A DNA stretch of 22,019 bases from the IMG/VR virus record IMGVR_UViG_3300032342_001230, positions 1 through 22,019 of that record. The stretch is one strand, 5' to 3'. Below, piece by piece: positions 15,390 through 21,793 of the stretch. Each line of letters starts with the position of its first letter. The stretch's first letter is position 1. The notes beneath the pieces were generated by a model. The model had not been told where the DNA came from. It saw nothing but the letters and a program-made list of their open reading frames with translations, and did no database searches. The position numbers were made by a program, and so were the translations under genes. This stretch comes from a virus.

Positions 15390-15616
15390 ACTTAGAGTTT
15401 GAGTGCGATGATGCGACACTCAAGCGTCTCAATAAGATTGCTGATTTAGCGGCTGTCACTCTCAGTCAGCTTGTATCGGTGATTCTGGCTTTATACGCCA
15501 ACGACATCAAAGAGGTCGAGGGCGAGGGCTTTGGCGCTGAAGAATGGACAATGGGCAAAGATAAGAAAATCAAGAAGCGCACTATCACAAGAGGGATTGG
15601 CTTAGGTGATAAGTGA
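15338..15616 (+). CDS. Ribbon-helix-helix-like DNA-binding protein
   Basis: 92 residues from ATG 15338, chosen because GGAG lies 6-7 nt upstream; ATG 15326 has a poorly spaced site. After a basic N-terminus, VDLEFECDDATLKRLNKIAD then AVTLSQLVSVILALYAND reads as beta-strand, helix, helix, the CopG/Arc pattern. Such proteins are usually dimeric transcriptional repressors, so this may regulate phage promoters. Fold call by pattern only. Confidence 0.65.
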   Translation: MGKKGTVTKATKKRKFVDLEFECDDATLKRLNKIADLAAVTLSQLVSVILALYANDIKEVEGEGFGAEEWTMGKDKKIKKRTITRGIGLGDK

Positions 15617-15785
15617 TAATTACGACAAGCTGGCTGATCTGTATGGCATGAGGGAGATGTTGGCTAACGACACGCCCTTTGGCATGAACAGAGTCGAGCT
15701 GTTCTATCTGTACATGGAGTTCGCATTTGTAGGTTTCATAGTCTTGATGGCGCTGCTACTCAAGGACCTGTGGGAGAAGAAGTGA
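15606..15785 (+). CDS. Small single-pass membrane protein
   Basis: 59 residues from GTG 15606. One clear transmembrane segment, FAFVGFIVLMALLLKDLW, lies near the C-terminus after a hydrophilic 35-residue region, with a basic end EKK. In-frame ATGs at 15648 and 15657 are alternative starts, the latter behind GAGGGAG. It overlaps the preceding gene by 11 nt and the next by 4 nt (GTGA). With its two neighbours it forms a membrane/lipoprotein cluster that could act in lysis. Confidence 0.6.
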   Translation: MISDNYDKLADLYGMREMLANDTPFGMNRVELFYLYMEFAFVGFIVLMALLLKDLWEKK

Positions 15786-15949
15786 AAACGTGGCTTAAGA
15801 TGGCGTTGGCAATCTCTGCTATTGCTACATTTGACACAATCATACACATTGAATCTGATCCCAAATGGATACTCTGGGTCAACAACCTGGCGTACTACAT
15901 ATTTGGTTCATATGTGGCTGACATATTACGAAACAAGGTGAGCACATGA
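15782..15949 (+). CDS. Small membrane protein, two hydrophobic segments
   Basis: 55 residues from GTG 15782, with GGGAGAAG just upstream. Hydrophobic segments at about residues 7-21 (MALAISAIATFDTII) and 29-48 (WILWVNNLAYYIFGSYVADI) with a short loop suggest a hairpin in the membrane, a holin-like size and topology. Overlaps both neighbours by 4 nt. Holin is only a possibility. Confidence 0.6.
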   Translation: MKTWLKMALAISAIATFDTIIHIESDPKWILWVNNLAYYIFGSYVADILRNKVST

Positions 15950-16086
15950 AACTAATCATACTGGCTCTCATACTGATCACACTAACAGGCTGCTCATTAA
16001 TCAGCTTCAACTTAAGACCATGTCCCTTCTACACTGGCGACCCTAATGCTGTCCCATATGATTACTACTATTTCAACTGTCACTAA
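15946..16086 (+). CDS. Small lipoprotein (outer spanin-like?)
   Basis: 46 residues from ATG 15946 (ATGA overlap). A lipoprotein signal: Lys2, a hydrophobic run LIILALILITL, and the lipobox LTGC with Cys16. The mature peptide is 31 residues, Pro/Tyr-rich, with two further Cys. In size and position after small membrane proteins it resembles Rz1-type o-spanins of phages of Gram-negative hosts, but no endolysin or clear i-spanin is adjacent. Lipoprotein call firm, spanin call weak. Confidence 0.7.
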   Translation: MKLIILALILITLTGCSLISFNLRPCPFYTGDPNAVPYDYYYFNCH

Positions 16087-16092
16087 TTGCTA

Positions 16093-16133
16093 TATATTAA
16101 TCCCACTCTCACATTCAAAATGGGCTTAATATA
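16093..16133. repeat. Imperfect inverted repeat after the lipoprotein gene
   Basis: TATATTAATCCCA at 16093-16105 pairs with TGGGCTTAATATA at 16121-16133, 12 of 13 positions, around a 15-nt loop. There is no T-run, so it is not a standard intrinsic terminator. Confidence 0.7.
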
Positions 16134-16269
16134 CCCAAACAGACTAACTGCTTTAATTATACTCTAAGTAACAATAGTATTACTGCATGATACACTGTAA
16201 CATCATAGTATAACTCCCCACATGCCGATGTGCCACATGAGAGACTGCTGTAAACACTCACCTCAGACA

Positions 16270-16321
16270 AACTGCTGTGACTAACTGCTGTGACTAACTG
16301 CTGTATACAACTGCTCCGTCA
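16270..16321. repeat. Iteron-like 13-bp tandem repeats
   Basis: Four units start at 16270, 16283, 16296 and 16309. The first two are AACTGCTGTGACT exactly, the third AACTGCTGTATAC, the fourth keeps only AACTGCT. Scattered ACTGCT or TGCTGT words flank them at 16147, 16244 and 16324-16344. Confidence 0.85.
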
Positions 16322-16482
16322 ATATGCTGTGATTGTCTGCTGTAGGCGGGGGCTGGGGGAGAGGGCGCACCTCAACAATAGGGTCGTCCATAGTGTCTCC
16401 ACGGTAAAGACACTACGGTATGTATACTCCGTAGACGTCTACGACAAAATAAAGGGGTCGAATTCCCGGTACGCTACGGTTG

Positions 16483-16704
16483 GCGCTCTGTATGACGTTC
16501 TCTACGTAGTGCTTATCGTACCCTGCGTCTGTGGGAGCGAGATGAAGGCTCTCACGGGCGCTCTTGGTGATTAAATGCACTCGTTCAGAGCGCTCTTAGC
16601 ATGATTTCCGGTTATCCTCACGCCCCGAAGGCGCTGTAAGCGCTCCCATAGCGTCTTCATCAATAACCCATAAAGCGATACCTTGCAGCGCTACCCATAG
16701 CGCT
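16483..16704. repeat. Cluster of GCGCT motifs
   Basis: GCGCT cores at 16483, 16559, 16590, 16631, 16640, 16688 and 16700, several extended to AGCGCT. One is a perfect 10-bp palindrome, AGAGCGCTCT, at 16587-16596. Two pairs share CCCATAGCG context (16645 and 16694). Likely protein-binding sites. Confidence 0.6.
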
Positions 16705-17094
16705 CCATTGAGAAGTCGTTGCAGACGCTGCAGGCTACGAGTTACTTAGAGTCTGTGGCCTATAAACAAGTACATCATACTACATTGGCGTCGTATTGTA
16801 CATCGTCTGTGCGCGGAGAACGCTGACGTATCTGCACGTAACAGAACGTCATCGAATTACAATTCCGTCCATATAACAGAACATGTATTCAATGAATTTG
16901 GGTTCTACCTATTGCAGAGTACGCTGGGCTACGTTGGAGACTCTAGTCGGTATTTTAATACAGCTCGCGGCCGAATTTCACTGTACGGTCAGAGGGCGTT
17001 CTGGGTTTTATCTCACGCCGTTTCCGTGATTGGCTAGCGTATATGGCCGCTGCAGTGTCTCCACAGTTTTTCTCAATATTGGCGAGATCTACGA

Positions 17095-17123
17095 TGTACA
17101 ATTACAGCTGAGTTTGATATAGT
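17095..17123 (+). promoter_or_regulatory. TGTACA-type promoter P4
   Basis: TGTACA at 17095-17100 and TATAGT at 17118-17123, 17 nt apart, followed by ACTTATTAAATACGGAGG. It starts the right-hand small-gene region. Confidence 0.8.
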
Positions 17124-17148
17124 ATACTTATTAAATACGGAGGGCCAC

Positions 17149-17391
17149 ATGTCACATATTCATGCATGCAAGCGAGATGGTAAATGCTTCTGCCCAAGCA
17201 AAACCATGTGGAATACGCTTCCACTGATGGTCGAGGCCGCGCTTCTTAAAAGCGATGGGAAGATTAAAGCGAAATTTAAGAAAAAGGTGAATCGAATCTC
17301 ATGCCCTGACTGCCGGGCGATTCTCGGTCTCGAGGGTCAGCCCAGTGAACCCAATTTAGCGGGCTTAACGATGTACATTCACGGCATTTAG
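17149..17391 (+). CDS. Small Cys-rich protein, unknown
   Basis: 80 residues with Cys at KCFC and a CPDC pair further on, a possible zinc site. CGGAGGG precedes ATG 17149. The next promoter's -35 box lies in its last codons and the -10 box just past its stop. Confidence 0.75.
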   Translation: MSHIHACKRDGKCFCPSKTMWNTLPLMVEAALLKSDGKIKAKFKKKVNRISCPDCRAILGLEGQPSEPNLAGLTMYIHGI

Positions 17392-17400
17392 TGATAGAAT
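17372..17400 (+). promoter_or_regulatory. TGTACA-type promoter P5
   Basis: TGTACA at 17372-17377 (inside the end of the previous gene) and TAGAAT at 17395-17400, 17 nt apart, followed by AGACTTATTAAATACGGAGG. Confidence 0.8.
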
Positions 17401-17428
17401 AGACTTATTAAATACGGAGGTGTACCGA

Positions 17429-17653
17429 ATGGGCTTAACGCCTTTCGCAGTACCGACAGTGTTAAATAACGGAGCCGAGGTCTTCGCCCTGAAGGGTATG
17501 AAGGGTCGGCACTGGGTGGTCCTCGCCAAGACCGATCAGGGCATTCACCCCTGGGTCACTTGGGCAGTGGATCAGAATGGCGACGCTTACTGGGGTCACT
17601 ACTTCGCAACGCAACCGGAAGCCTATGACGATTGGGAGAAGAGGAGCTTATGA
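17429..17653 (+). CDS. Small phage protein, unknown
   Basis: 74 residues from ATG 17429, 8 nt after GGAGG; the GTG at 17420 overlaps that site. The pattern HPWVTWAVD...GDAYWGHYF followed by an acidic helix recurs, as far as I recall, in unnamed small phage proteins. ATGA overlap with the next gene. Confidence 0.75.
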   Translation: MGLTPFAVPTVLNNGAEVFALKGMKGRHWVVLAKTDQGIHPWVTWAVDQNGDAYWGHYFATQPEAYDDWEKRSL

Positions 17654-17796
17654 GCGCGACCTATACACTGATTATCCAGTTCACAGGTCCCATTGGGATC
17701 AAGGAAGAGGATTTCGAACAGGGCGTCTACGATTCTATCAACAAGGCGGGTGGTGAGGTCCGCGAGTTCATTCTGGAGGATGACCAAGATGCCTAA
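17650..17796 (+). CDS. Very small protein, unknown
   Basis: 48 residues (MSATYTLIIQFTGP ... LEDDQDA), acidic, alpha/beta-looking: strand, helix with EEDFEQGVYDSINKAG, strand EVREFILE. ATG overlaps the previous TGA; the next gene begins 8 nt before its stop. No family recognised. Confidence 0.65.
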   Translation: MSATYTLIIQFTGPIGIKEEDFEQGVYDSINKAGGEVREFILEDDQDA

Positions 17797-18043
17797 TGTA
17801 CCGGGAACAAAAGTCTGGTTGCGCAAGAAGGAGCTCGACATCATATGCAAGCGGATTGAGGACACTCCTCCGATAGGGCGTCTTCTCATTGCCTACGACT
17901 TCGCGGAATACAATGTACGCAGGGCGAAGCAAGATAAACGCAACATCAAGATGGTGAAAGACTTCATTATAAAATGGTGGTTCAACTACGGATACCTGGG
18001 CTTCCCTTATGGGACGCCCTACATGGAGGAGGAGGAGAGATAA
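17789..18043 (+). CDS. Small basic protein, unknown
   Basis: 84 residues from ATG 17789, with GGAGG 8 nt upstream; the open frame further upstream overlaps two other genes and is rejected. Lys/Arg-rich with an aromatic patch (IIKWWFNYGYLGFPYG) and an EEEER tail. TAATG overlap with the next gene. Confidence 0.7.
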   Translation: MPNVPGTKVWLRKKELDIICKRIEDTPPIGRLLIAYDFAEYNVRRAKQDKRNIKMVKDFIIKWWFNYGYLGFPYGTPYMEEEER

Positions 18044-18279
18044 TGGGCTTAGAGAGCCACATTCGCCAAGTGCTCGAGGATGACCCAGTCGTGATGGCGT
18101 TCGGTCTCGACTACTGGTTTGAAAATGGGTTGAAGGTGTCCACGCAAGAAGCGGCCAACAAAATGGTGAAAATCTTCAATGATAGTGGGGAGTTTGGACA
18201 CGCTACTGCTCTGTACTCCCTGTTTGATAGGGAGTGGACAATCGAGTTTGGCGTACATCCTCAGTTCAAGCGTAAATAG
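18043..18279 (+). CDS. Small protein, unknown
   Basis: 78 residues from ATG 18043, behind GGAGGAGGAGAG. Mixed helix/strand, ends FGVHPQFKRK. Last gene of the P5 unit. No family recognised. Confidence 0.7.
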   Translation: MGLESHIRQVLEDDPVVMAFGLDYWFENGLKVSTQEAANKMVKIFNDSGEFGHATALYSLFDREWTIEFGVHPQFKRK

Positions 18280-18282
18280 GTA

Positions 18283-18311
18283 TGTACAATCACGGTATCT
18301 GTTGATATAAT
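18283..18311 (+). promoter_or_regulatory. TGTACA-type promoter P6
   Basis: TGTACA at 18283-18288 and perfect TATAAT at 18306-18311, 17 nt apart, followed by AGACCTATCAAATACGGAGG. Confidence 0.87.
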
Positions 18312-18339
18312 AGACCTATCAAATACGGAGGTTAGTGAC

Positions 18340-18810
18340 TTGATACCTGATGACGCTTTAACGGTGAAAATCTTGGCGCTCAACACGGACGACATCCTCC
18401 AGGTGTACTCCGGGCGCAACCGTGAGTGCTGCTGTGGATGCGCAGGCAAGCACACTTACAACCCGGACTTCAGGGCGCTTGGCTCTGAGAACCGTGGGTA
18501 CGAGGTGGACGAGGACGAATGCGATATCAACACGATCAAGCGCGTCCTCAACAAGATCAAGAAGAACGTCACCACGGCTGACTACCAGGGCGACTATGTT
18601 GCCGTGGTGATTGGTGAGCGTCCGGCGGATGTCTGGTATGACCGCGGACGTGGTGGCCGTCCTCGCCGGGTGGAACACAAAGGACGCCTCTACGTAGCGT
18701 ACTTCAAGCCCACGGAGCAGGAAATGCAGGAGAAGAGGGCGCGAAAGGCCGCTTACAAGGAAGAGACTGAGCGTCGCAACAAGGCGACCCTCGAAGGAGC
18801 TGGCATATGA
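18340..18810 (+). CDS. Cys-cluster protein, unknown
   Basis: 156 residues from TTG 18340, 8 nt after GGAGGT, with no ATG or usable GTG nearby. After a strand-rich start, VYSGRNRECCCGCAGKHTYNP (about 22-42) forms a tight cysteine cluster likely to bind metal, followed by an acidic helix, a strand region and a long charged C-terminal helix. I recall similar CxCGCxGxY clusters in unnamed small phage proteins. ATGA overlap with the next gene. Confidence 0.72.
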   Translation: MIPDDALTVKILALNTDDILQVYSGRNRECCCGCAGKHTYNPDFRALGSENRGYEVDEDECDINTIKRVLNKIKKNVTTADYQGDYVAVVIGERPADVWYDRGRGGRPRRVEHKGRLYVAYFKPTEQEMQEKRARKAAYKEETERRNKATLEGAGI

Positions 18811-19202
18811 GTAACAGGTGGAAGCGCGGCCCGTATGTCCCTGAGGGTCTGACGCTGAACTTGCGGAACCCGGCTCAAGTTGTGCTGTTCAATGAGGAGC
18901 TGGCAGGTCAAATCAGTGATGGCGTGTGGGAGAATGCTCGACCGTTCAATCATTGGACGTGGGTTCCGCGTGCTGAAAATGTGGGCATCAGCGAGGCGCC
19001 GGGCTTTTGTGCACCCGGTCTCACGTGGGGTTTCCGCCCTCCCAGGCGCTACAACTTCTGCGACAGCCTCCTGATCGAGGTATGTGGGGAGCGCATGATT
19101 GCTGAAGTACAAACTCGGTTGAAGGGTTATTTTGCGTACAATCTCGAGTCGCTTAAAGCTGACCTTCGTGACATCTCTAAGATTGTGAACGGCAAGCGAT
19201 AA
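18807..19202 (+). CDS. Unknown protein
   Basis: 131 residues, starting in ATGA overlap with the previous gene. Pro/Trp/Arg-rich middle (HWTWVPRAENVG, GFRPPRRYNFCD) and a helical C-terminus. Last gene of the P6 unit. No family recognised. Confidence 0.7.
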   Translation: MSNRWKRGPYVPEGLTLNLRNPAQVVLFNEELAGQISDGVWENARPFNHWTWVPRAENVGISEAPGFCAPGLTWGFRPPRRYNFCDSLLIEVCGERMIAEVQTRLKGYFAYNLESLKADLRDISKIVNGKR

Positions 19203-19208
19203 TCTCGG

Positions 19209-19237
19209 TGTACAATCACGGCATTTTATAATATAAT
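19209..19237 (+). promoter_or_regulatory. TGTACA-type promoter P7
   Basis: TGTACA at 19209-19214 and TATAAT at 19232-19237, 17 nt apart, followed by AGTCTTATCAAATCAGGGAGG-like leader. Confidence 0.87.
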
Positions 19238-19266
19238 AGTCTTATCAAATCAGGGAGGTACGAAAA

Positions 19267-19647
19267 TTGGACTTCAAGCGTCTCAAAGGTTACGAACCGA
19301 ATTACAGCACGTATGCGTTCTTCGGAGGTTCCAGCCGTCCTGGTGGAATCCGGCTGGGCGTGTCTGCTCCGTACATCACCTCGGCGGAAGGCAAGAGGCG
19401 CTTCAAGAAGAACCTCGGTATCGGCCGGGTGGCGTCCTGCCCCAGCGGCGACGGCAAGGTGACCTGGGAAGAGTACTTCTCGCACCCCGAGACTCCTGGC
19501 GTGATCTTCACGATCTATGATTGGAAGGGCGGGATGTCCTGTGGTTTCGGCATCAGCAATGCGCTCTATGAAAAGATCGAGGTGCCCTACGCAGAGAAAC
19601 TCAACCGAATGCTAGCCACGCTGGTCGCATTCACCCTGGGAGGGTAA
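19267..19647 (+). CDS. Unknown protein
   Basis: 126 residues from TTG 19267, 7 nt after GGGAGGT, the second TTG start directly behind one of these promoters. Gly-rich N-terminal half (FFGGSSRPGGIRLG) and a helical C-terminus. No family recognised. Confidence 0.7.
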   Translation: MDFKRLKGYEPNYSTYAFFGGSSRPGGIRLGVSAPYITSAEGKRRFKKNLGIGRVASCPSGDGKVTWEEYFSHPETPGVIFTIYDWKGGMSCGFGISNALYEKIEVPYAEKLNRMLATLVAFTLGG

Positions 19648-19648
19648 C

Positions 19649-20053
19649 ATGATTTGTCCAACGGCTCCCATCAAACCGTACGAAATAATTTCTTCGAATG
19701 GTGACTTCGTCAGGAAGTTCACGAACAAGCGCGATGTCCAGAAGGTAATGTTCTTCCTGGGCAAGAGCGACCTGCTCTTCGCATTGTCTGTAGACTACCC
19801 CGGGCTGACCAAGATCGATCCGGCGTATGTGGCCGCCGCAAAAGCGGAGCTCAAGCGACTCGGCTTTAAGGTGGAACGGAGCGACTACAAGACGACCTCG
19901 AAGGTGTACACCTACAGGATCTTCTACCAGGGTCCTCGCCCCGGTACCAAGTGGTATCGCCCCTGCTCCACTCGGCGCCAGGATGCAACTGGGTTCAAGA
20001 TCTACTTCTACGGATTTCCCAAGGAGGATGCCGCAGATGTCAATAAGCATTAA
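19649..20053 (+). CDS. Unknown alpha/beta protein
   Basis: 134 residues from ATG 19649, with GGGAGGG upstream. Pattern suggests helix-strand repeats (DVQKVMFFLGK, VAAAKAELKRLGFKVERSDY). A long open frame on the opposite strand across this gene is a shadow. Overlaps the next gene by 17 nt. Confidence 0.7.
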   Translation: MICPTAPIKPYEIISSNGDFVRKFTNKRDVQKVMFFLGKSDLLFALSVDYPGLTKIDPAYVAAAKAELKRLGFKVERSDYKTTSKVYTYRIFYQGPRPGTKWYRPCSTRRQDATGFKIYFYGFPKEDAADVNKH

Positions 20054-20291
20054 GGAAAAAAAGGAGTATGGCGCTGCACTTGGTGAGCTCTTCACCGACG
20101 GTGGTAGCGACACATTAATGGAGCTCTACAATGGGATGACGGATATCGATTGGCCCAAAGAAGTGCTCCACGCCCTCAACGAAGCGGATGAGCTGGGTGA
20201 AGAGATCGAGAGTTACATGAACATATACCTGGCTAAAAAGTTCGCTAAAGACGCGGGTGGTAAGTTCATACCGCATGGAGGTATTAAATAA
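20037..20291 (+). CDS. Small acidic helical protein, unknown
   Basis: 84 residues from ATG 20037, 9 nt after AAGGAGG; ATG 20028 is too close to that site. Acidic and helical (MELYNGMTDIDWPKEVLHAL). Its C-terminal codons carry the ribosome site of the next gene. Confidence 0.72.
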   Translation: MSISIKEKKEYGAALGELFTDGGSDTLMELYNGMTDIDWPKEVLHALNEADELGEEIESYMNIYLAKKFAKDAGGKFIPHGGIK

Positions 20292-20292
20292 C

Positions 20293-20580
20293 ATGTTCTT
20301 CGAAACGGGTAAATTCTGCGACGACTGCAACGCAGAGATTGTGGTGTATCCCTGCTCCGTAAAGATGGGTAAGGTGAATGCCAGGTCTCTCCCTGGGTGG
20401 AAGCGGTGCGAGTGCCGTCCCAAGTTCAATGAGATCTCTTCAGCTGAATTCGATGCTCTGGTACCCGGCTGGCGTGAACTCCTGGTTCCAGTGGATCCGC
20501 TCGATCCAGACTGTTCACTGGAAGAGGCTCTCGAAGATGTAAAAAATCTTGTCAATGAGCTACAGGATGCGGTAATTTAG
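20293..20580 (+). CDS. Small zinc-ribbon-like protein
   Basis: 95 residues from ATG 20293, 10 nt after GGAGGT. CDDC near residue 10 and C-x-C (CEC) near residue 38 suggest a zinc site, followed by a Pro-rich stretch and an acidic helix (SLEEALEDVKNLVNELQD). No named family. Confidence 0.72.
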   Translation: MFFETGKFCDDCNAEIVVYPCSVKMGKVNARSLPGWKRCECRPKFNEISSAEFDALVPGWRELLVPVDPLDPDCSLEEALEDVKNLVNELQDAVI

Positions 20581-20589
20581 TGGTATAAT
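20561..20589 (+). promoter_or_regulatory. Candidate promoter P8 with degenerate -35
   Basis: A perfect TATAAT at 20584-20589 and a downstream CGGAGG leader resemble the other promoters, but the position 17 nt upstream reads TACAGG instead of TGTACA. It could be weaker or under different control. Confidence 0.5.
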
Positions 20590-20620
20590 AGTACTACATA
20601 AAGCTTCACGGAGGTGTGTT

Positions 20621-20812
20621 GTGGGAAAGACCTGGAAGGACGACAAAGTAATCAGTCGTCATAAAAAGGGTGCAAGATTGGCTACGCTGGACATGGACTT
20701 ACGGACTCGAACCAAACCAGTGGAGAAGAAGGAAAGAGGTGGCGGCAAAAACTGGAGAAACATCATTGATGCACATTTGGAAGAGGACTACGATAACGAC
20801 ATAGGAGACTAA
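20621..20812 (+). CDS. Small basic protein, unknown
   Basis: 63 residues from GTG 20621, behind CGGAGG. Lys/Arg-rich N-terminal half and acidic C-terminus (LEEDYDNDIGD). No family recognised. Confidence 0.7.
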   Translation: MGKTWKDDKVISRHKKGARLATLDMDLRTRTKPVEKKERGGGKNWRNIIDAHLEEDYDNDIGD

Positions 20813-20814
20813 GC

Positions 20815-21132
20815 ATGAAAATTTCAGAGGTGGCGGTGTCCCTCACTCAGCATTATAGGGCACATAAGAAAGAAAATGGCGGGCACAAAACTGCTCCTAA
20901 AGGCAAGTACGGATTCAAGAGCATTCAGTACAAGGTGGCGGAATCTGATGGAACTATCCACGGACCGTTTCTTGGTCGTGGTGCGGCTCTCACTTCATTC
21001 CGTAATGATGTGAAGCTGAAGGGGAAGCCCACGGCTGGTGTGAAGTTTCTGGTCGAGGACATCTTCCGGCCTAAGGCTAAAGGTCAGGAGCTCAAGGTCG
21101 ACAAGGTAATCACCTTCGAGGTAACTGCATAA
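20815..21132 (+). CDS. Unknown protein
   Basis: 105 residues from ATG 20815, 2 nt after the previous stop. Basic, with alternating strand-like segments (YGFKSIQYKVAESDGTIHGP) and an FEVTA end. TAATG overlap with the next gene. No family recognised. Confidence 0.7.
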   Translation: MKISEVAVSLTQHYRAHKKENGGHKTAPKGKYGFKSIQYKVAESDGTIHGPFLGRGAALTSFRNDVKLKGKPTAGVKFLVEDIFRPKAKGQELKVDKVITFEVTA

Positions 21133-21515
21133 TGGGAAGACGGACAAAGGAAGAGCTAATTGCTTCCAACTATTACGAGTGGCTTGAAACTTGTAACAAG
21201 TTGAGGGAGCAAAAGAAGTCAGGTCCCAAACTGACTCCTGCTGAGAAGGCACTCCTCAAGACTATTCCCTCGCCTGAGGAACCGTACAAGAGTGCTGGAA
21301 AACAGCCCGAGGATGTGCCAGTAAAGAAGAAAAAGCCGGTCATGAAAAAGATCGACTTCGACAAAAGTGCAGTGTGGCCTGAGAAGGCTCAGTCATTCTT
21401 GTGTGCCGTATTCAACGTGCCATTTCGGGATGAGCATTGCATGTTGTTCTGTGAGAGGGATGACTGTCCCTTCCATGGCGTTGGATACTTCCGTTCACAC
21501 GGGGTAAAATTCTAG
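21132..21515 (+). CDS. Protein with C-terminal Cys/His site, unknown
   Basis: 127 residues. Charged, Pro/Lys-rich middle, then HCMLFCERDDCPFHG near 105-120, a Cys/His arrangement likely to bind zinc. TAATG start overlap. No family recognised. Confidence 0.7.
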   Translation: MGRRTKEELIASNYYEWLETCNKLREQKKSGPKLTPAEKALLKTIPSPEEPYKSAGKQPEDVPVKKKKPVMKKIDFDKSAVWPEKAQSFLCAVFNVPFRDEHCMLFCERDDCPFHGVGYFRSHGVKF

Positions 21516-21529
21516 GTTAGAGGTGAAGC

Positions 21530-21751
21530 ATGGCAAAGTATGAGAAGACACGCACGTATGTTGTATCGCAGATCTTTACAGGCGGAAATGGTGTGGTATT
21601 CTCCGCTCCTAAGGGTCGTGCATATGCGGACATTATCCTCCGAACTGGGTCACTCCCAAATCGGATGGTGAAGTCCTTGAAGGTCGGCAAGAAGGTCACC
21701 TTCACTCGGTTCTCAAATCAGTACACAACCTACTTTGCACCGAAGGCGTAA
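21530..21751 (+). CDS. Small beta-rich basic protein, unknown
   Basis: 73 residues from ATG 21530, with AGAGGTG upstream. The pattern of short strands and basic residues (SLKVGKKVTFTRFSNQYTTYF) suggests a small beta barrel, possibly nucleic-acid binding. It is the last protein gene in the window. Confidence 0.7.
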   Translation: MAKYEKTRTYVVSQIFTGGNGVVFSAPKGRAYADIILRTGSLPNRMVKSLKVGKKVTFTRFSNQYTTYFAPKA

Positions 21752-21758
21752 TCATCGG

Positions 21759-21787
21759 TGTACAATCGGCTGTAAATGTAGTATGAT
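21759..21787 (+). promoter_or_regulatory. TGTACA-type promoter P9, before a non-coding stretch
   Basis: TGTACA at 21759-21764 and TATGAT at 21782-21787, 17 nt apart. Unlike the others it has no CGGAGG leader and no open frame downstream; transcription would start near 21794, at the first base-paired element of the structured sequence. Confidence 0.78.
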
Positions 21788-21793
21788 GTACTT

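Larger units (their letters stand above)
16087..17094. other. Repeat- and palindrome-rich non-coding region; candidate origin or control region
   Basis: About 1 kb with no credible gene on either strand in an otherwise densely packed genome. It contains a long imperfect inverted repeat (16093-16133), four 13-bp tandem units (16270-16321), three adjoining hairpins/palindromes (16392-16442), a stem at 16531-16555, a cluster of GCGCT cores (16483-16704) and one near-match to a DnaA box (TTATCCTCA, 16612-16620). An 11-mer AGTGTCTCCAC occurs at 16392 and again at 17054. This looks like a replication origin, packaging site or large regulatory region. Function is inference. Confidence 0.55.

Noticed and set aside
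16290-16574. A 94-codon open frame in the repeat-rich region
   Set aside because: It starts at a GTG inside the 13-bp repeats with no ribosome site, has a Cys/Val-rich composition unlike the neighbours, and runs across several hairpins.
16797-16802. Another TGTACA promoter in the non-coding region
   Set aside because: There is no TATAAT-like sequence 16-18 nt downstream.
17693-17788. N-terminal extension of the 17789-18043 protein
   Set aside because: It would overlap a well-placed small gene (17650-17796), and GGAGG sits properly before ATG 17789.
19631-20113. A 160-codon open frame on the minus strand
   Set aside because: It is antisense to two well-supported genes with strong ribosome sites; long antisense frames are common in this higher-GC part.
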